DNA of 64,000 nucleotides from Halichoerus grypus (GCF_964656455.1 NC_135722.1:51912628-51976627); one strand, 5' to 3'; positions 12,012 through 24,346 are shown, counted from the first letter of the stretch. Notes: generated by a model not told the origin, from the letters alone. Translations and numbers: made by a program.

Positions 12012-14029
12012 TACCTACTCTCTGAGAATTATCGCAATGAAAAGAGTTGTACGTGTGGCAGTTTCACCCCCAAATAGTCAGAAATATAACTGGGAGGGGA
12101 GGTAGAGAGAATACACTGTCCAAAAATGGCATGTTTCCAACAAAAATTGTTAAGGTAACATCTTGATACGATCGATGGTGGTTAAGATTCTCATGGAAGA
12201 TTAAACAGTCGAAAAGGTTGGCAAGGCATGCCCCCTGCTTGGACCCTTGCAGTCCCCTGCCCCAGCCATAGGGCCCCTCCACCAGAGGTGGATCGAGGTA
12301 TTTCTTTGGGCCCCCAAGGCACAGCCCAGGTCTGGCTCCTGTCTGGGTCCCAGGCCCCAGAATGGGGCATCACCGAGCAGGAGTCAGAGTGGCTGTGGAA
12401 GGCAGGAACTTGTATGAGAAGGAGAAGGTGCTTAGCAAACTGAGAGGCGTCATGGGAACGTGAGGAATCATTACCTAGGGCGCTGGGCAGGTGCTGGGGC
12501 TTACACATGCCCCTCACAGAGAGAACAGCTAAGGCCGCGAGAGGCACAGGGACACCTCTGAATCACAAAGCAAGTCAGAGCCCATTTGGGGACCTCTAGT
12601 ACCTCATGACTCTGATTCCCAGAATGGGGCAGTGGGTCATTTGGAGATTCACACCAGACTTTGCCCACTGCCCCCTGACAGTTATTGGAGCGGAGGTCAG
12701 GCACCTGCCTGGAGCCACCCGTGACCTGGTCCCCAACACTCCCTTCAAATCCCCCTACTATGTCCCCATCAGAACTAAAGATCCTCAGACTGATGTCATC
12801 TGTGCCCAGCCCTTCACTGTACAGATGGGGACACAAAGGCCCAGCTAGCAGGAACAAAGCAGAGAGAAGAACCTAGGTTTCCCAGTTCCTAACCCAAGGC
12901 TCCACCCTGCTCCCCATTATATGCCACCCCTTTCACTACCCTGGGGGCGGGGGGATGTGGGTACAATTACCATCCTCTCTCTGTCTTAAGATTCAGCCTC
13001 TGCCCAGGGCCCCCACCCTCCCCAGTGTCCTGGACAATGAGGGGCCACCAAGTCTTGACTTGTTCCTACTCACCATCTAGTCAGACAGACGGATGGCTGC
13101 CCCGATCTCCCCTCTGGGAGATGAGGAGAAGGCCCCCCCCGGCCCCTTCTCCCCCCACCCCCTCCTCAGGGGTAACCTGGCCTGCCAGTTTGGGTGGAGA
13201 AATTCCCAGGTTGCCTAGGGCAACGAGGCAGTGTCCTGGGGGCACTGTTCTAGAAGATTGGGCAGTGACCTATGTGATGTCACCAGGAAGCAGCAGAGTT
13301 GAGAGGTGGTTCCAGAGGCCCCACTGGAAGGGCCCAGGACAGAGCACTCTGAGGCCTCCAGGGCTGGCTTGGCCTTGAGAGGACATGTCCTTTACAGTCT
13401 GACTGCAGGTGGCAATAGGCTCTGCATCCCAGTCCCACCTGGAGCCGGATCTAAGTGTTTGTCGTGGGTGGGTCTCTGCCCCTGCTGGGCCTCGCTGAGC
13501 AAACAGCCCAGACCCTGCCCTGAGGGAGCAGCTAGAGCCTGAGGGAGTCACAGAGAGCCTTACGGGCAGTCACTCACATTCTGGCTTCTCCTGGTGACAC
13601 TGTCATAGCCACAAACCATCACACTGGTGTCCTGTCACAGTTCCGCACAACCACAGGCCACCTCAGTCTCTGGCACGGCCAGCCCCACCCGGGTACACAT
13701 GCTTGGACACACCGGGTCACCCAGAGCACCCAAGGAGAGTTGCCAGATAAAACACAGGACACCTAGTGAAATTTGATTTCCAGATTAGCAAAGAATCGTT
13801 TTTCGTGTAAGTATGCTCCCAGTATTTGCTCCATTCGGCAAGCCGCACCCACAATCACAAAGCCTCGGAGCTCTGCCCGCCGGCACATCAGTCCTCTCCA
13901 GACCTCAATCCCAGGCCGGCCTGTGAATGCGCAGACAGCAGCCGGGAGTGGCAGCTGTTACATGTGTCTGTCACGCGCACACACGGCCCCCCACATCCTC
14001 TCTGTGAAGAGGCACTGGGCCAGAGTAAG

Positions 14030-14130
14030 AATCTTCATACTCATGTTGTCTGACTCTTACAACAGCTTCAGGTGGGAGGTCAGGCAGGGACCATTAGCCC
14101 CATTTGACAGATGAGGAAAATAAGGCCCAG
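14030..14130 (-). repeat. MIR fragment
   Basis: Antisense MIR core: 'ttacaacagcttcaggtggg', then 'ccccatttgacagatgagga', then 'aaggcccagcaag'. Confidence 0.7.
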
Positions 14131-15059
14131 CAAGAAACAGAACCCATCCTTACTGTCCCTGCGGTGGTCCCCGGATGCGGGCAGGAGGGGTGTGGGGGAA
14201 GTTACATGGGCCAGGATGTGGCCTTGGGCAGGTCCCAGTTCCCCAAGCAGGCCCTATCAGAGGAGCCTCTCCCCTCAGAAGAGCAATAGCCCCTCCCACC
14301 ATCCAAAGGGTGATCCTAAGTGCTCCCCAAGATCCTAAGCCCTCTCGTCTCAGGAGGTGGAAACTCGCCTGAGTCAGGGTGCTGAGGGCCCAGCTTCGAG
14401 ATTAAAAAATAAGAAGAAACCAAAACAAGGATGTTGTGTGGGCTGCCAAAAAAGAGGCACTCGTCTCCGTGCTGGATTTCTTACCCTGGTAGAAGGGCCA
14501 GACTACTTTGTCCTTCCTGAAGACACACACGGACGCCTCCACCCCCCGCTGCTAGCGGCCTGAGCACAGAGCCTTGGGTAGGGCCTGGGGTCAGGCAGAT
14601 AGATCAGGAGCCTCTGACAGGAAATTCCAGGGCATTCGGAAGGCTGCATCGACCCAGCCATTGAACTGGGTTCCTGGAGGCGGCAGCGCAGGATGGACAT
14701 CATCAGCAGGGGGACCCAGGGGGGCATGGCCAGCCGGGTCTAGGGCCCTCCCACAGAGGGAGTCCCCAGGGTTCTGCTTCAGACTCTACCTACCCTGGAC
14801 ACCTTTCTAGGCCTGTTATCCTGTCAAAGCGGTGGTGTTCAAGATTCCCCCCATCCGGCTGAGGCGGGCTGGGGGCTCTGTACATTGTGAAGTCCTGTGT
14901 GGTGTGGGGGTATTGCTAGGCTTCTCCCTATCCCAAGCCTGGGGGTACCCTGGGCTGCAAGACCCTGCAGGCCCACAGGGCAGCTCCCAGAGCTCCAGGG
15001 TGCAGGGACTGGAGGGTGGGAGCCGAGGCAGGGCAGATGCAGTGACGTACCTGCTCAGC

Positions 15060-15290
15060 ACTCTGGCATGATGGCTAAGAGCTTGAGCCAGGGAGTCAGG
15101 CTGTCTGGGTTAGAACCTTTTACTGATGGAGAACAAGTTACTGAACCTCTCTGTGTCTCCGTTCTCCCATTTGTAAAATGAGTGGATTAGTAGGATCTCC
15201 ATCATTGTGACGGGGATGAAGTGAGTTCATGCACGTGGAGTGCTTAGCCCTGTGCCTGGCAAGCAATGAGTGTTCAATAAAGGCCACAGC
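15060..15290 (+). repeat. MIR SINE, nearly full length
   Basis: Sense MIR: 'atggctaagagcttgagcc', 'tgaacctctctgtgtctcc', 'cccatttgtaaaatgag', ending 'agcaatgagtgttcaataaa'. Confidence 0.85.
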
Positions 15291-16864
15291 TCCTGAGCCC
15301 CCTTCCCCTGAGGTCTGACATCTGTCCCCAAGGATGGCCTTTCTCCTGCATCTTTGTTCCTTGACCTGGAGGCAGTACATCTCTCTTCTCACCTGGAGGA
15401 AATGAAACCGTCTGGGTTCATCTGGAGCCCGGAGGTTGAGAATAAAGCAGAGGTGAGCACTATGACATTCTGTCCCCCTTCCTCATTCCCATTCCCAAAC
15501 AGCTGCCAAAGGCCTGGATGGGTCCCCTTTGGGAGGCCTTCACTCAAGGACATTAGCTCCTTGCCCCCACAGATGCCCCTCCTCAGTGTCCGACAGCTGT
15601 ATGCTAGGACAGCGACAGGATGTGGGGAGCCTGGCCGTGACCAGCCAGCGGGCAGGACAGAACTGAGATGTCCACGCGCCAGGGGCTGGTTCCCAGGACC
15701 ATAGGAAGGGCTGGTGTGGGGAAGGCACACTAGGGACTCTGTCTGAGGATGGGGCTGAAGGCTCTTCCCAGGGCTCGGTGTTCATTCTGGGGTCAAAATC
15801 TGGACGTGGAACAGGCCTAGGACAGGCTCAGCTCTCATGGGGCATGTGTCAGAAAATTTGGAGCTGGTGTGTCAAGAATATGTAGATTATGATCTGCTGA
15901 ATGAGGAGGCATGAGCCACCCACACGGGGTTGGCTGGTAGCTCCCTTGGGATCTGAGCTCCCACTCTGGGAAAGTGAAAACCCTGGGTCCTTTTGATTGA
16001 GGGCCCAGTTTCAATACACTCATACAAAGGAAGTCAAGTCACAAGATATATTACTTTCAGATCCCAGAAGAGGTACAACGAGCCAGGGAAAGGGCACTCC
16101 TCCGTCCAGGTCTTCTCCAAGCAGGAGACAGAAAGCAGGACAGCAAGCACCTATTACTTATAAGGTGGTCTGGGTGGAAGTCACTAGATTTTCACCGGCT
16201 CAACTCTGAATGGTCATTTTAAGTGACCAGGAAGAGCAAAACAGGAATTTGTGGTGGGAATCCGAAGCTCAGGTCCTCATCTAAATGTCCAGACTCTGGG
16301 CGTAAGCGGGGTTGTAAATGCCTGTAAAATGCCTAAACAGCAACTCAAAACGTCTATTTTCTCATTACAGGGCAAGGCTGTGCAGGCAGCTTCCACCAGC
16401 CCCTGCCCCCTGCCCTAAGGCCCCTGGTGCCCTGGGTCGGCGGGCATCTCCACGGTGCTCCCCTGGGGAGCCTCCTTCAGCACCTTCTAAATTTAGGGCC
16501 GGGCTCTGTGACTCATTCCTGAATCTGTTTTAATCCCCTCCTCCAGGAGTGTGCTCCCACGGTATTTTTATCCTCTGCTGCCTCAGACCGATTAATAAGG
16601 CCCTGGAATCCTGCAGCAGCCACCACATCAAGAAGAGCTTCCCCACTGCACCTGCCCCAGGTCAGCTCTGGGCTGGTCTCTGACCAGGTGCTCTAACTCT
16701 GCCTCCCCTTACCCCTCCAAGCACCCACCTCCAGCCTGCTACTCCCCAGCCAGGGCCCCCCCAGTGGCAGCATTGGGGCTGGTCCAAGTAGGGCTGAGGG
16801 GGCATTGGGAGGGAGAAATGGAGCCACGCCCTGCCCCCTCCAAATTGGTTGCCAGGCAGAGAGC

Positions 16865-16990
16865 CCTGACCTAATGTCAGGAGACCTGAGTTTTGGTCCA
16901 GACTCACTCCTACCTTACTGTGGGGCTTTTGGTGAGTTCTTGGCCTCTCTGGGTTTTTCTTTCCTCCTCTATAAATAAGGGGTTTGAAGG
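16865..16990 (+). repeat. MIR fragment
   Basis: Diverged sense MIR: 'gacctgagttttggtccaga' followed by 'cttggcctctctgggttttt' and 'ctctataaataaggggtttg'. Confidence 0.6.
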
Positions 16991-17574
16991 AGAACTCCAT
17001 TATGGAGGCTTAGACCAGAGTTGAAATTACCAGTGGGCCAGACCTCTACCATCTAACAGGGTGGGCTGGGGGCAGGGTACCTGATGTCAGGCCCACCTGG
17101 GCCCCTCCCTGCCCTCCAGTTCTTGCTTTGATCAGAGGAAACACAGGTCAAGCACCTGCTGTTAGCATTTTTGGACTTCTGCCTTGCAGGGAGGAAAGGT
17201 TGTGCATGACCCCAAACCCTGACGGGCTTAAAGACCCCAGTCAGTTCTGGTCTGACTGTCCAGGGCTGTAACATGCAGCTTTGAACAAGCATAACATTAA
17301 CTCTGCACCTCAAGTTGTGGGGAAGGGAATCGTGTTGCATGTGGAGGTGTAAACACTCTTTGAGGCACTTGTTCCCGGCCAGGTTCCCAGTGCCAGAGGA
17401 GGAAATGGGAATGTGGGTCCCCATCACCCCCCATCGCCTCCTGACTTCCAGAAACACAGGCTCCCAGGGCACAGAGGGGATGTATCTGGGAGCTGAGCAG
17501 ACCTGGGCCTGCGGCATCTCTCCCCCTCCCTGGCTCTAGTAGAACCCGGCTTCAACCTGTGTTCATGAGTAAGG

Positions 17575-17770
17575 ACAGTGGCTAATGTTTACTAAGTGTG
17601 TACCCCATGCCTTGTGCTGTTCCATGTGCTTAACAGCTCATAACTCATTTAATTCATAGTTACACCCTGGGTAAGTCTTACCATTGCCACTCTACAGACA
17701 ACTTGAGGCTCGGAGAGGTCGTGACTCACCCAGGGTAACAGCATTAAGTCACTAGGAGGGCTGATTAAAA
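17575..17770 (-). repeat. MIR SINE
   Basis: Antisense MIR: 'gtaccccatgccttgtgctg', 'aactcatttaattcatagtt', 'cagacaacttgaggctcgga'. A further antisense MIR fragment lies at about 18945-19090. Confidence 0.75.
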
Positions 17771-19424
17771 GCCAAGTCCGAAGGCAATTCTGGCTTCTAT
17801 TTGCTATCCCAAGGTAGCTATTCTCAGAATATACATTAGACACTCAATAAATGTTTGATGAAGATGTTTGATCACTGCCATGTAATGGAAAGATCCCTAT
17901 TCTAATTCGGTTCTACCCCAACTCCTTGTGTGTCCTTAATGGAGTCCTTTCCTCCTTTAGCCTGTTTTCCCTGCTGAAAACAGGTAAGTGTTAAAGGCCC
18001 AGAGAACTAGATACTTGGAAGTGAGAAGAATCTTGGATTTCTAGCTCTACAAACATTTGACTTTCATGACTTGCCTGAGAAGACTCCATCTGCAACTAGA
18101 ACTCAGGGTCCCCCAGGCTCCCCCCACCCACCTATCCCCAGAACCTCTAAGGGCAGGCACTCCAGAGAGAACCAGCTGGGTACTGCCCAGCTCCACCACT
18201 ACAAGGGACAGAGAAAAGTTCACTTCTCTGGTGGGCAGCTGCCTAATCCTGGGGGCTGGGATGCTATGTCTGTGGTGCCACTTGGTTGCTCCGCCTGGCT
18301 GGGAGAGTGGCTCCTACCACCTCAGCTCAGTAAGCATCCATTCCTCTCCTCATCATCAGGCCAGTCCATATACTACCTCCAGCTGTCACTGGCCCCAACT
18401 GATCACCCGAATGCCCAATTCCTCCCAGACTCTGAAACAAAGCCCCATGTTCTCCCACTCCTTCCCATTCAGGGTCTATCCCCTTAGCACTGCCCCCTCA
18501 TCTGTCACACCTGGGCTCCTTCCCTTGCCTGGACCACGGTCCTGAGAAGCAGAGTCTGTACCGCTCCAGCAACACTGTTCTTTCTCCAGCATTCTCCAGA
18601 TCCTCCTTAGCTTCCTGCCTCAGGTAGCCATCTCAAGAGAGCAGGGCCCTCCTTCATTCTGGCCAAGTGAGGTAGGAGAAGGATTGGGAATAGGGACTTC
18701 TCCCAGGCCCTCAGAGTAAAGTCCATCTCTGAGCCTGTATCCAACAAAGACACTGATCTTTGGGGTGCAGGGAAGGGCTCCCGGCCCAAAGGCAGTAGGG
18801 CTGGGCTTCAGCCCTTGCTCACAGACTGCTGATACATGCGGCAAGCTCCCGTCGCTTTTGGGGCCCTCAGTTTTGCAATCTGTAGAATAAGGAAATGGGC
18901 CCCTCAATCTGCAACCATGTGACTATAATATTTCACCTTTATAGACTGCTTGGGAATTTAGTTTCACTCCTGGATCTCATTTGATCCTCCCAACAACCTC
19001 TTTCCATTTACAAACTAGAAGGCTTCCGCTCCCAAGGGAACAGAATTACCCAAGATCACACAGCAAGTCAGAGGCAGAGCGTAGGTTAGAGCCCGTGAAT
19101 CCTGAACCATCTCCGGTCCTTCACACTCTCTTATGCTTGGATTCTGGCTGTGTGACTTTCTCTGACCCGTTGTCCCATTTGTAAAACATCTGCTGTGAAA
19201 TAATAAATAGAATATATGATGGAAAACTAAATGTCATTACACCAAAACAAAAAAACCAAAACCAAAAACCCAAACCCGTAACCCACCACCCTGGTATGAG
19301 GATCAAAATAAGAGGCAATGAAGGGGCCTGTGCTTTACAAACTATAAGAAAAAGGACAACAGAAAGAACGCAAGACCTTTACGCTACGATTTATTTTACT
19401 GTTATCTTCGCTGAGGCACCCCCA

Positions 19425-20065
19425 GGTGTTGATCCCGAGACGCTCCGTTAGCGCAGGCGCTCTTCGGTGTTTACAGAGGCCGCGAGGTCCCGCATTTGCG
19501 CGTGCGCCTGCCGCCAGCGGCCGCCCAATGGCCCTCAGGCTGCTCCCAGTTGGACGCTGCGTCCAAGTCCCTTCGTGGTTGTGGCCGCTCAGTCACCACG
19601 GCTCCCTGGCGCCCCCATCGGCTCCACTTCGGTTGAGGCAACCGCACAGCCGCAGAGCGGCGGCGATCTGAGGAGTGGCAGGAAGAGGCCCCGCGCGGTT
19701 GCTATCCTCCTTCTACCTTGGGGACTCCAGCATCTCAGCCCTCGCTCCGCTAAACCTTGGGTGGCCATCCTGTTACCCCCTCACGGCAGACATGGCGGCC
19801 ACGGTGAAGTGGACCGCAATGACCCACGCACTGCCTTATGGGAACCTTAGTTCATGCCTAGCACCTTTCTGGAGTTGGAACGCTTTAAAAACTACATTTC
19901 CCAGAAGCCGAAGAATCAGAGTCGCTGAAGGCGGCCCGGAGCATGTTGGGAGATGGGGTTTTGGCGACCATAGTGAGTTTGTGGGAGGAGGGAAATGCGG
20001 TGAAGCCGGGGAACCCAGTGCCCTGAGCCGGGACTTGTGGGCTCGAGGTACGCATGAGTTACACA
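19425..20065. promoter_or_regulatory. isolated CpG island with NRF1, CCAAT, YY1 and ZNF143-type motifs
   Basis: This is a compact CpG-rich block in otherwise CpG-poor DNA, 11 kb upstream of the STARD10 coding exon and 13 kb upstream of ATG16L2. It contains an NRF1-like TGCGCGTGCGCC (about 19497), CCAAT (19525-19529), a YY1-type ATGGCGG (19792-19798), a ZNF143/STAF-like ACTACATTTCCCAGAAGCC (19891-19909) and an inverted half-site GCATGTTGGGA (19941-19951). Such motif sets mark housekeeping, often bidirectional, promoters. Its distance upstream of STARD10 suits a distal first-exon promoter; a minus-strand donor-like CCCCAAG|GTAGAAGG lies near 19715. On the plus strand a donor-like ATA|GTGAGT lies near 19974. 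No recognised coding exon is inside; the short plus frame from 19792 has no family match that I know. Confidence 0.75.
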
Positions 20066-20405
20066 GTAGCTGTTATAGGAAAATAGTGCTGTTAGGGCTG
20101 AGTTTTAGAAAGAATACCAATCACTAATGTCTGCACCTCGCACAGGGCTTCCAACCATCACTCCTTGGAGACTGCGCTCATAGGGGTCACCCTGGCCGGG
20201 ACTCCCACTTCTCTTACTGCTGTTCAGTGAACCTTTTGTGATGATGGGGATGTTCTGTATCTGCACTGTCCAATATAGTAGCCACTAGTGTGTGGCTAAC
20301 AAACACTTGACATGTGGCTAAGTGCCATGGAGGAATAAAAATTTTATTTAAATTTTTAAAAATTTAAGTTTAATATAATCACTTCTTTAAAAAAAATTAT
20401 TTTTA

Positions 20406-20575
20406 GGGGCGCCTGGGTGGCTCAGTCGGTTGAGCCTCCGACTCTTGATTTTGGCTCAGGTCAGGACCTCAGCGTCCTGAGATAGAGCCCCACTTGGCTC
20501 AGCGGGAGTCTGCTTGAGATTCTCTCTTCCTCTTCCTATGCTCCTTCACCCCTTTAAAATAAATAAATCTTTAAA
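20406..20575 (+). mobile_element. Can-SINE (older subtype)
   Basis: Head GGGGCGCCTGGGTGGCTCAG. The middle has 'ccgactcttgattttggctc', the subtype with 'gcttgagattctctcttcc' in the body. Tail AAATAAATC. Confidence 0.93.
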
Positions 20576-20587
20576 AGATTTTATTTT

Positions 20588-20794
20588 GGGGGCGCCTGGG
20601 TGGCTCAGTTGTTAAGAGTCTGCCTTCGGCTCAGGTCATGATCCCAGGGTCCTGGGATCGAGCCCCGCATTGGGCTCCCTGCTCAGCGGGAAGCCTGCTT
20701 CTCCCTCTCCCACTCCCTCTGCTTGTGTTCCCTCTCTTGCTGTGCCTCTCTCTGTCAAATAAATAAGTAAAATCTTTAAAAAAATAATAATAAA
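20588..20794 (+). mobile_element. Can-SINE, full length
   Basis: A complete element with 'ctgccttcggctcaggtcat' and an AAATAAGTAAAATC tail. It lies 13 bp behind the previous SINE in the same orientation. Confidence 0.95.
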
Positions 20795-20896
20795 AGATTT
20801 TATTTTTAAGCAATTTCTACACTGAAAGTAGGGCTCAACTCTCAACCCGGAGATCAAGAGTCACATGCTCCACCAACTGAGCCAGCTAGGCTCCCC
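20795..20896 (-). mobile_element. Can-SINE, short form
   Basis: Antisense short tRNA-SINE form: poly(A) tail complement, then 'ctcaacccggagatcaagag' and 'ccaactgagccagctagg'. Abuts the preceding sense SINE, forming an inverted pair. Confidence 0.85.
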
Positions 20897-20900
20897 GACT

Positions 20901-21000
20901 TTTTTTTTTTTTAAGTAATCTCTGTATCTAATGCGGACCTCAAACTCATGACTCAGATCAAGAGTCGGATGGGCCACAGACTGAGCCAGCCAGGCATCCC
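20901..21000 (-). mobile_element. Can-SINE, short form
   Basis: Antisense short form: T-rich start, 'aagtaatctctgtatctaat', ending 'ctgagccagccaggcatccc'. Confidence 0.85.
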
Positions 21001-21014
21001 TGTAATTATCACTT

Positions 21015-21235
21015 CATTTTATTTTTTTTTAATTTTTATTTTTTTTAAAGATTTTATTTGACAGAGAGAGAACATGTGCACATGCTCGCACATGTAGGGG
21101 GAGAGGCAGGCAGAGGGAGAGGGAGAAGCAGGCTCCCTGCAGAACAGGAAGCCTGATGCCGCTCATCCCAGGACCCCGGGATCATGACCTGAGCTGAAGG
21201 CAGACGCTTCACCGACTGAGCCACCCAGGCACCCC
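21015..21235 (-). mobile_element. Can-SINE, full length
   Basis: Antisense complete element ending 'gagccacccaggcacccc'. Flanked by 14-bp perfect target duplications 'tgtaattatcactt' (21001-21014 and 21236-21249). Confidence 0.95.
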
Positions 21236-21249
21236 TGTAATTATCACTT

Positions 21250-23130
21250 TAAATTAAAATTTAAATCACCTAGTTGCTACCTTATTGGAGAGTAACACAA
21301 TAAACTAGACCTCTTAGTAGCATTCAACACCAGTAATCACCCTCCTGCTTTGTGAGACTTAACACTTTAGTTTTCTTCCTGCCTACTCACTAGTCTGTCT
21401 TTACAGATACCTCTTCCGTTGTTTGTCTCTTGAAAACCTAAACATTAGTTCAGACTGTAAAAATCTGCCCTGCTATTTATCAGGCTGGAATAACAGACAC
21501 AGATAAGCTAGCTGCAAAATTAACAGGAGATACTATTTTTCCTAAGGACATACTGCAGCTCTAAAATGTCGTAACAACCCCCTCCTTTGAGTAACTACCT
21601 CTTTCTTACTCACTGAGCAACTTCATTTTCTAAAATCATAGACTACGAGAAACTTTGCTGTTTGAAATTATGTAAGTAAGAATGAAACTTTTGCCTGGAG
21701 TATCTAACTCACTAAATGGACAAGATTTACAACCCAGATGCAGAGATTCAGATAAGGGATTTCTGAACATAATATACCACATCTTTTTAAACTTTATTGT
21801 TTCTAAGGAAACAGGCACCTGGCTCCACTTAGCAATGGATGTTGGCTCCTTTACACAGAGCTCTCTTTTGCTTTGAACCATCAAAATATTGTTTCATTTA
21901 AATTTCACCTAATCCTGCTTCTCTCTCAAATCCTATGATGATCTTTTCTGTTTGGTGGGACACCCCATGGTTCCTCTGGTGTATTATCGTGACTTCAATG
22001 GACTATGGGTTTGTCCCTGGTGGTGGTCTTTGGCTCGCTGGGCTAGGACACCCTGAAATACAGTTTTCCAGGTTCTGTAACAAGCCCTCTCTTTGCTTGC
22101 ATACTTTTTGGATGACCTCATTCACTTCCATCCATAAGCTGATGACACCCCCCACCCCCCCACCAACCTCCAGCTCAGGCCTTTCTCCTGCTTCTGGGAC
22201 ATGTGCTTCTGCTTGTTTTTTCGTGTTTGAAACCACTCCTCACTGCTGTGTTCAGGTAGGAACTAGGTTCTGAATCCCTCTGACCGTGAGATGGGTGGGG
22301 ATGTTCCTTACCTGGGTCAGGTACCTCTTTACCCACTGTCCTCAAAACTGCATCACACTGAATCAGCTGCATTTCACATAGGTCAGCATCCTAAAACTTT
22401 AGAAATTTGGGAGGAATGGAGGGAGGTGCAGGGAGAAACTGGGCCTGAATTACTCTGTCCCTTGTCCCTGACCCTTCAATAAAGGGTGGGGCCTCAATGA
22501 GGAGGCTGCAGAGGAGATCCCGACCGTCTCTCCTCCTCTTCTTCCCTATGGTCCCCTCCCTTGTAGCCTTTTCAGTTGGTGTCTCCACCCCTTCCAGTGC
22601 CTTGGGAATTTCACAGCCACCTGCCTTCATGGAGCCTGATGGCTTTCCCCTTGAGTCAGCCCTGCTGACGGGCAAGATGTGGCCGGTGTGCTGCCGGGAA
22701 GGAAAGTGAGGACTGTGGAAGCTTCTGTAGGGCTGTGCCTGCTCTTTCCTTGAACACACCTGAGATCAAACATACTGAACATCTTGAGGATTTCACTTCC
22801 TTGTGAAGGACCCTCTGGCCACTTCCTCCCACTCCACTTCTGCCGTATCTCATCTACCAAAGAAGTTTGTATTCCTCTCATTCACATAACTTCCACCTGA
22901 CTTCTTAGAACATACAAAGGGGTCACCTTCTGCTTTCCTGACCTTTCAAAGCATTGTTCACACTAGCTCACCCTGAATGATGCCCAAGTCACAACCCTGG
23001 AAGTATGATCACTTTTGAACCTGGTCCCTTAACCTTTGCTAGGGTACAGAAGGGACAGCATCATGCCCCAAAGGATAACTGCACAGTCCTACCACAGTAT
23101 TTTGAAGTAGCCCTCTAATACTTAACTTTA
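21250..23130. other. non-coding stretch, content unresolved
   Basis: No exon was recognised. Bases 21,900-22,270 have an LTR- or LINE-like feel ('ttggatgacctcattcactt' at about 22110 resembles an L2-family internal segment), but I cannot assign them. An AATAAA lies near 22478. Confidence 0.4.
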
Positions 23131-23319
23131 GGGACACCTGAGTGGCTCAGTCGGTAAAGCGTCTGCCTTTGGCTCAGGTCATGATCCCAGGGTCCTGGGA
23201 TCAAGTCCCACATTGGGCTCCTTGTTCAGCAGGGAGCCTGCTTCTCCCTCTGCCTGCCACTCCCCCTGCTTGTGTTCTCTGTCTCTAATAAATAAATAAA
23301 AACTTAAAAAAAAAAAAAA
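23131..23319 (+). mobile_element. Can-SINE, full length
   Basis: Head GGGACACCTGAGTGGCTCAG. Flanked by perfect 10-bp 'cttaacttta' duplications (23121-23130 and 23320-23329). Confidence 0.95.
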
Positions 23320-23329
23320 CTTAACTTTA

Positions 23330-23627
23330 AGCAAAATCCCTTGGCTGTACTTTTAAGGTTTTTAAAAACATGTGTATAGTCACCAAGTTAAAAAACAAAC
23401 AAAAATCCAAACAGCATACTTGAAGAATGTAATACTCAAGAATGTAATACTTCCATAATACTGTATTATGAAAGTTTGGAAGTAAGGAACCATACTTCCT
23501 TATGGTTTCTAACAGGATTTATTATTATTGTTACTATTATTGGGGTTTTTTGGAAAGGGTTGGGAGGGTCTTTTACTTTTGCTTTGAAATAAAGAAGTAA
23601 TGTTTTTAAATTAAAAAAAAAAAAAAG
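23330..23627 (+). other. AT-rich stretch ending in AATAAA plus poly(A)
   Basis: 'tttgaaataaagaagtaatg' followed within 25 bp by A14 (about 23613-23626) looks like the 3' end of a retroposed transcript. No coding similarity was seen upstream, so the source is unknown. Confidence 0.35.
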
Positions 23628-23839
23628 TCCGAATCACTACACGCTTAGTGAGTGTAGCTTCAGTTCATGTCATCCCAAACTCTGTTTTCCCTGTGAAGCA
23701 ATAAACAGTGTGTTTATGTGGTGTGTAGGGAAGGTCAGAGGCCCCAAGATCCCATTAGCTACAGATGAACTCACCTCCTTCAAACCCTGAGTGTTTAGAC
23801 CATTTCACACTTATAAGCCATTGAATTTTTGGTTCATTT

Positions 23840-23961
23840 TTAAAAATTTTTTAAGTTCATTTATTTTTTTTTAGTAATCTCTACACCTAACATGGGGCTC
23901 AAACTCACTATCCCAAGATTAAGCGTCGCATGCTCCCCTGACTGAGCCAGCCAGGTGCCCC
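23840..23961 (-). mobile_element. Can-SINE, short form
   Basis: Antisense short form: 'agtaatctctacacctaaca' then 'ctgagccagccaggtgcccc'. Confidence 0.85.
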
Positions 23962-24059
23962 TAATTTTTAGTTCTTTATTATCTAATTTATAATCTTTGG
24001 TGAGCCATTGGTTATAGACATAAACCGCTATTTAAAGAGAAGCATAAAAATAAACCGTA

Positions 24060-24164
24060 GGGGCGCCTGGCTGGCTCAGTTGTGGAGTGTGCAACTCTTG
24101 ACCTCAGGGTTGTGAGTCTGAAACCCAAGTTGAGTATAGAGATTACTTAAAAATAAAATCTTTA
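24060..24164 (+). mobile_element. Can-SINE, short form
   Basis: Sense short form with head GGGGCGCCTGGCTGGCTCAG and tail 'attacttaaaaataaaatct'. Confidence 0.85.
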
Positions 24165-24346
24165 GGGGTTCCTGGGGGACTGCCTTTGGCTCAGGTCACA
24201 ATCCCGGGGTCCTGGGATTGGGCCCCATGTTGTTAGTGCTCCCTGCTCAGCGGGGGGCCTGATTCTCCCTCTCCCTCTGCCCCTCCCCCTGCCTGTGCTC
24301 TCCTGCTCTCTCTCTGTCAAATAAATAAATAAAATCTTTAAAAAAA
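24165..24346 (+). mobile_element. Can-SINE, head internally deleted
   Basis: It starts 'ggggttcctgggggactgcc', so about 20 bp of the tRNA-like head are missing. The rest is complete, with tail AAATAAATAAATAAAATC. Directly abuts the previous sense element. Confidence 0.88.

Larger units (their letters stand above)
9331..19420. other. non-coding stretch with old repeats
   Basis: No coding exon was recognised over these 10 kb. It holds a C15 homopolymer (10059-10073), MIR fragments, one Can-SINE and otherwise unique GC-rich sequence. If the CpG island at 19.4-20.1 kb is the distal STARD10 promoter, this stretch is the first intron of that isoform. Open frames such as 13025-13378 (+) and 18057-18545 (+) show no family features and have no splice or start context that singles them out. 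Confidence 0.6.

Noticed and set aside
19792..20127. Plus-strand frame starting at the ATGGCGGCC motif
   Set aside because: The ATG coincides with a YY1-type promoter motif; the encoded residues match no family I know and there is no coding signal beyond openness.
20588..20660. tRNA-like heads of the SINEs
   Set aside because: These are tRNA-Lys-derived SINE promoters with A/B-box-like sequence, not functional tRNA genes; no copy has a clean acceptor stem.
20406..21235. Closely spaced similar repeats suggesting an array
   Set aside because: They are separate SINE insertions of differing subtype and orientation with their own target duplications; not a CRISPR or satellite array.
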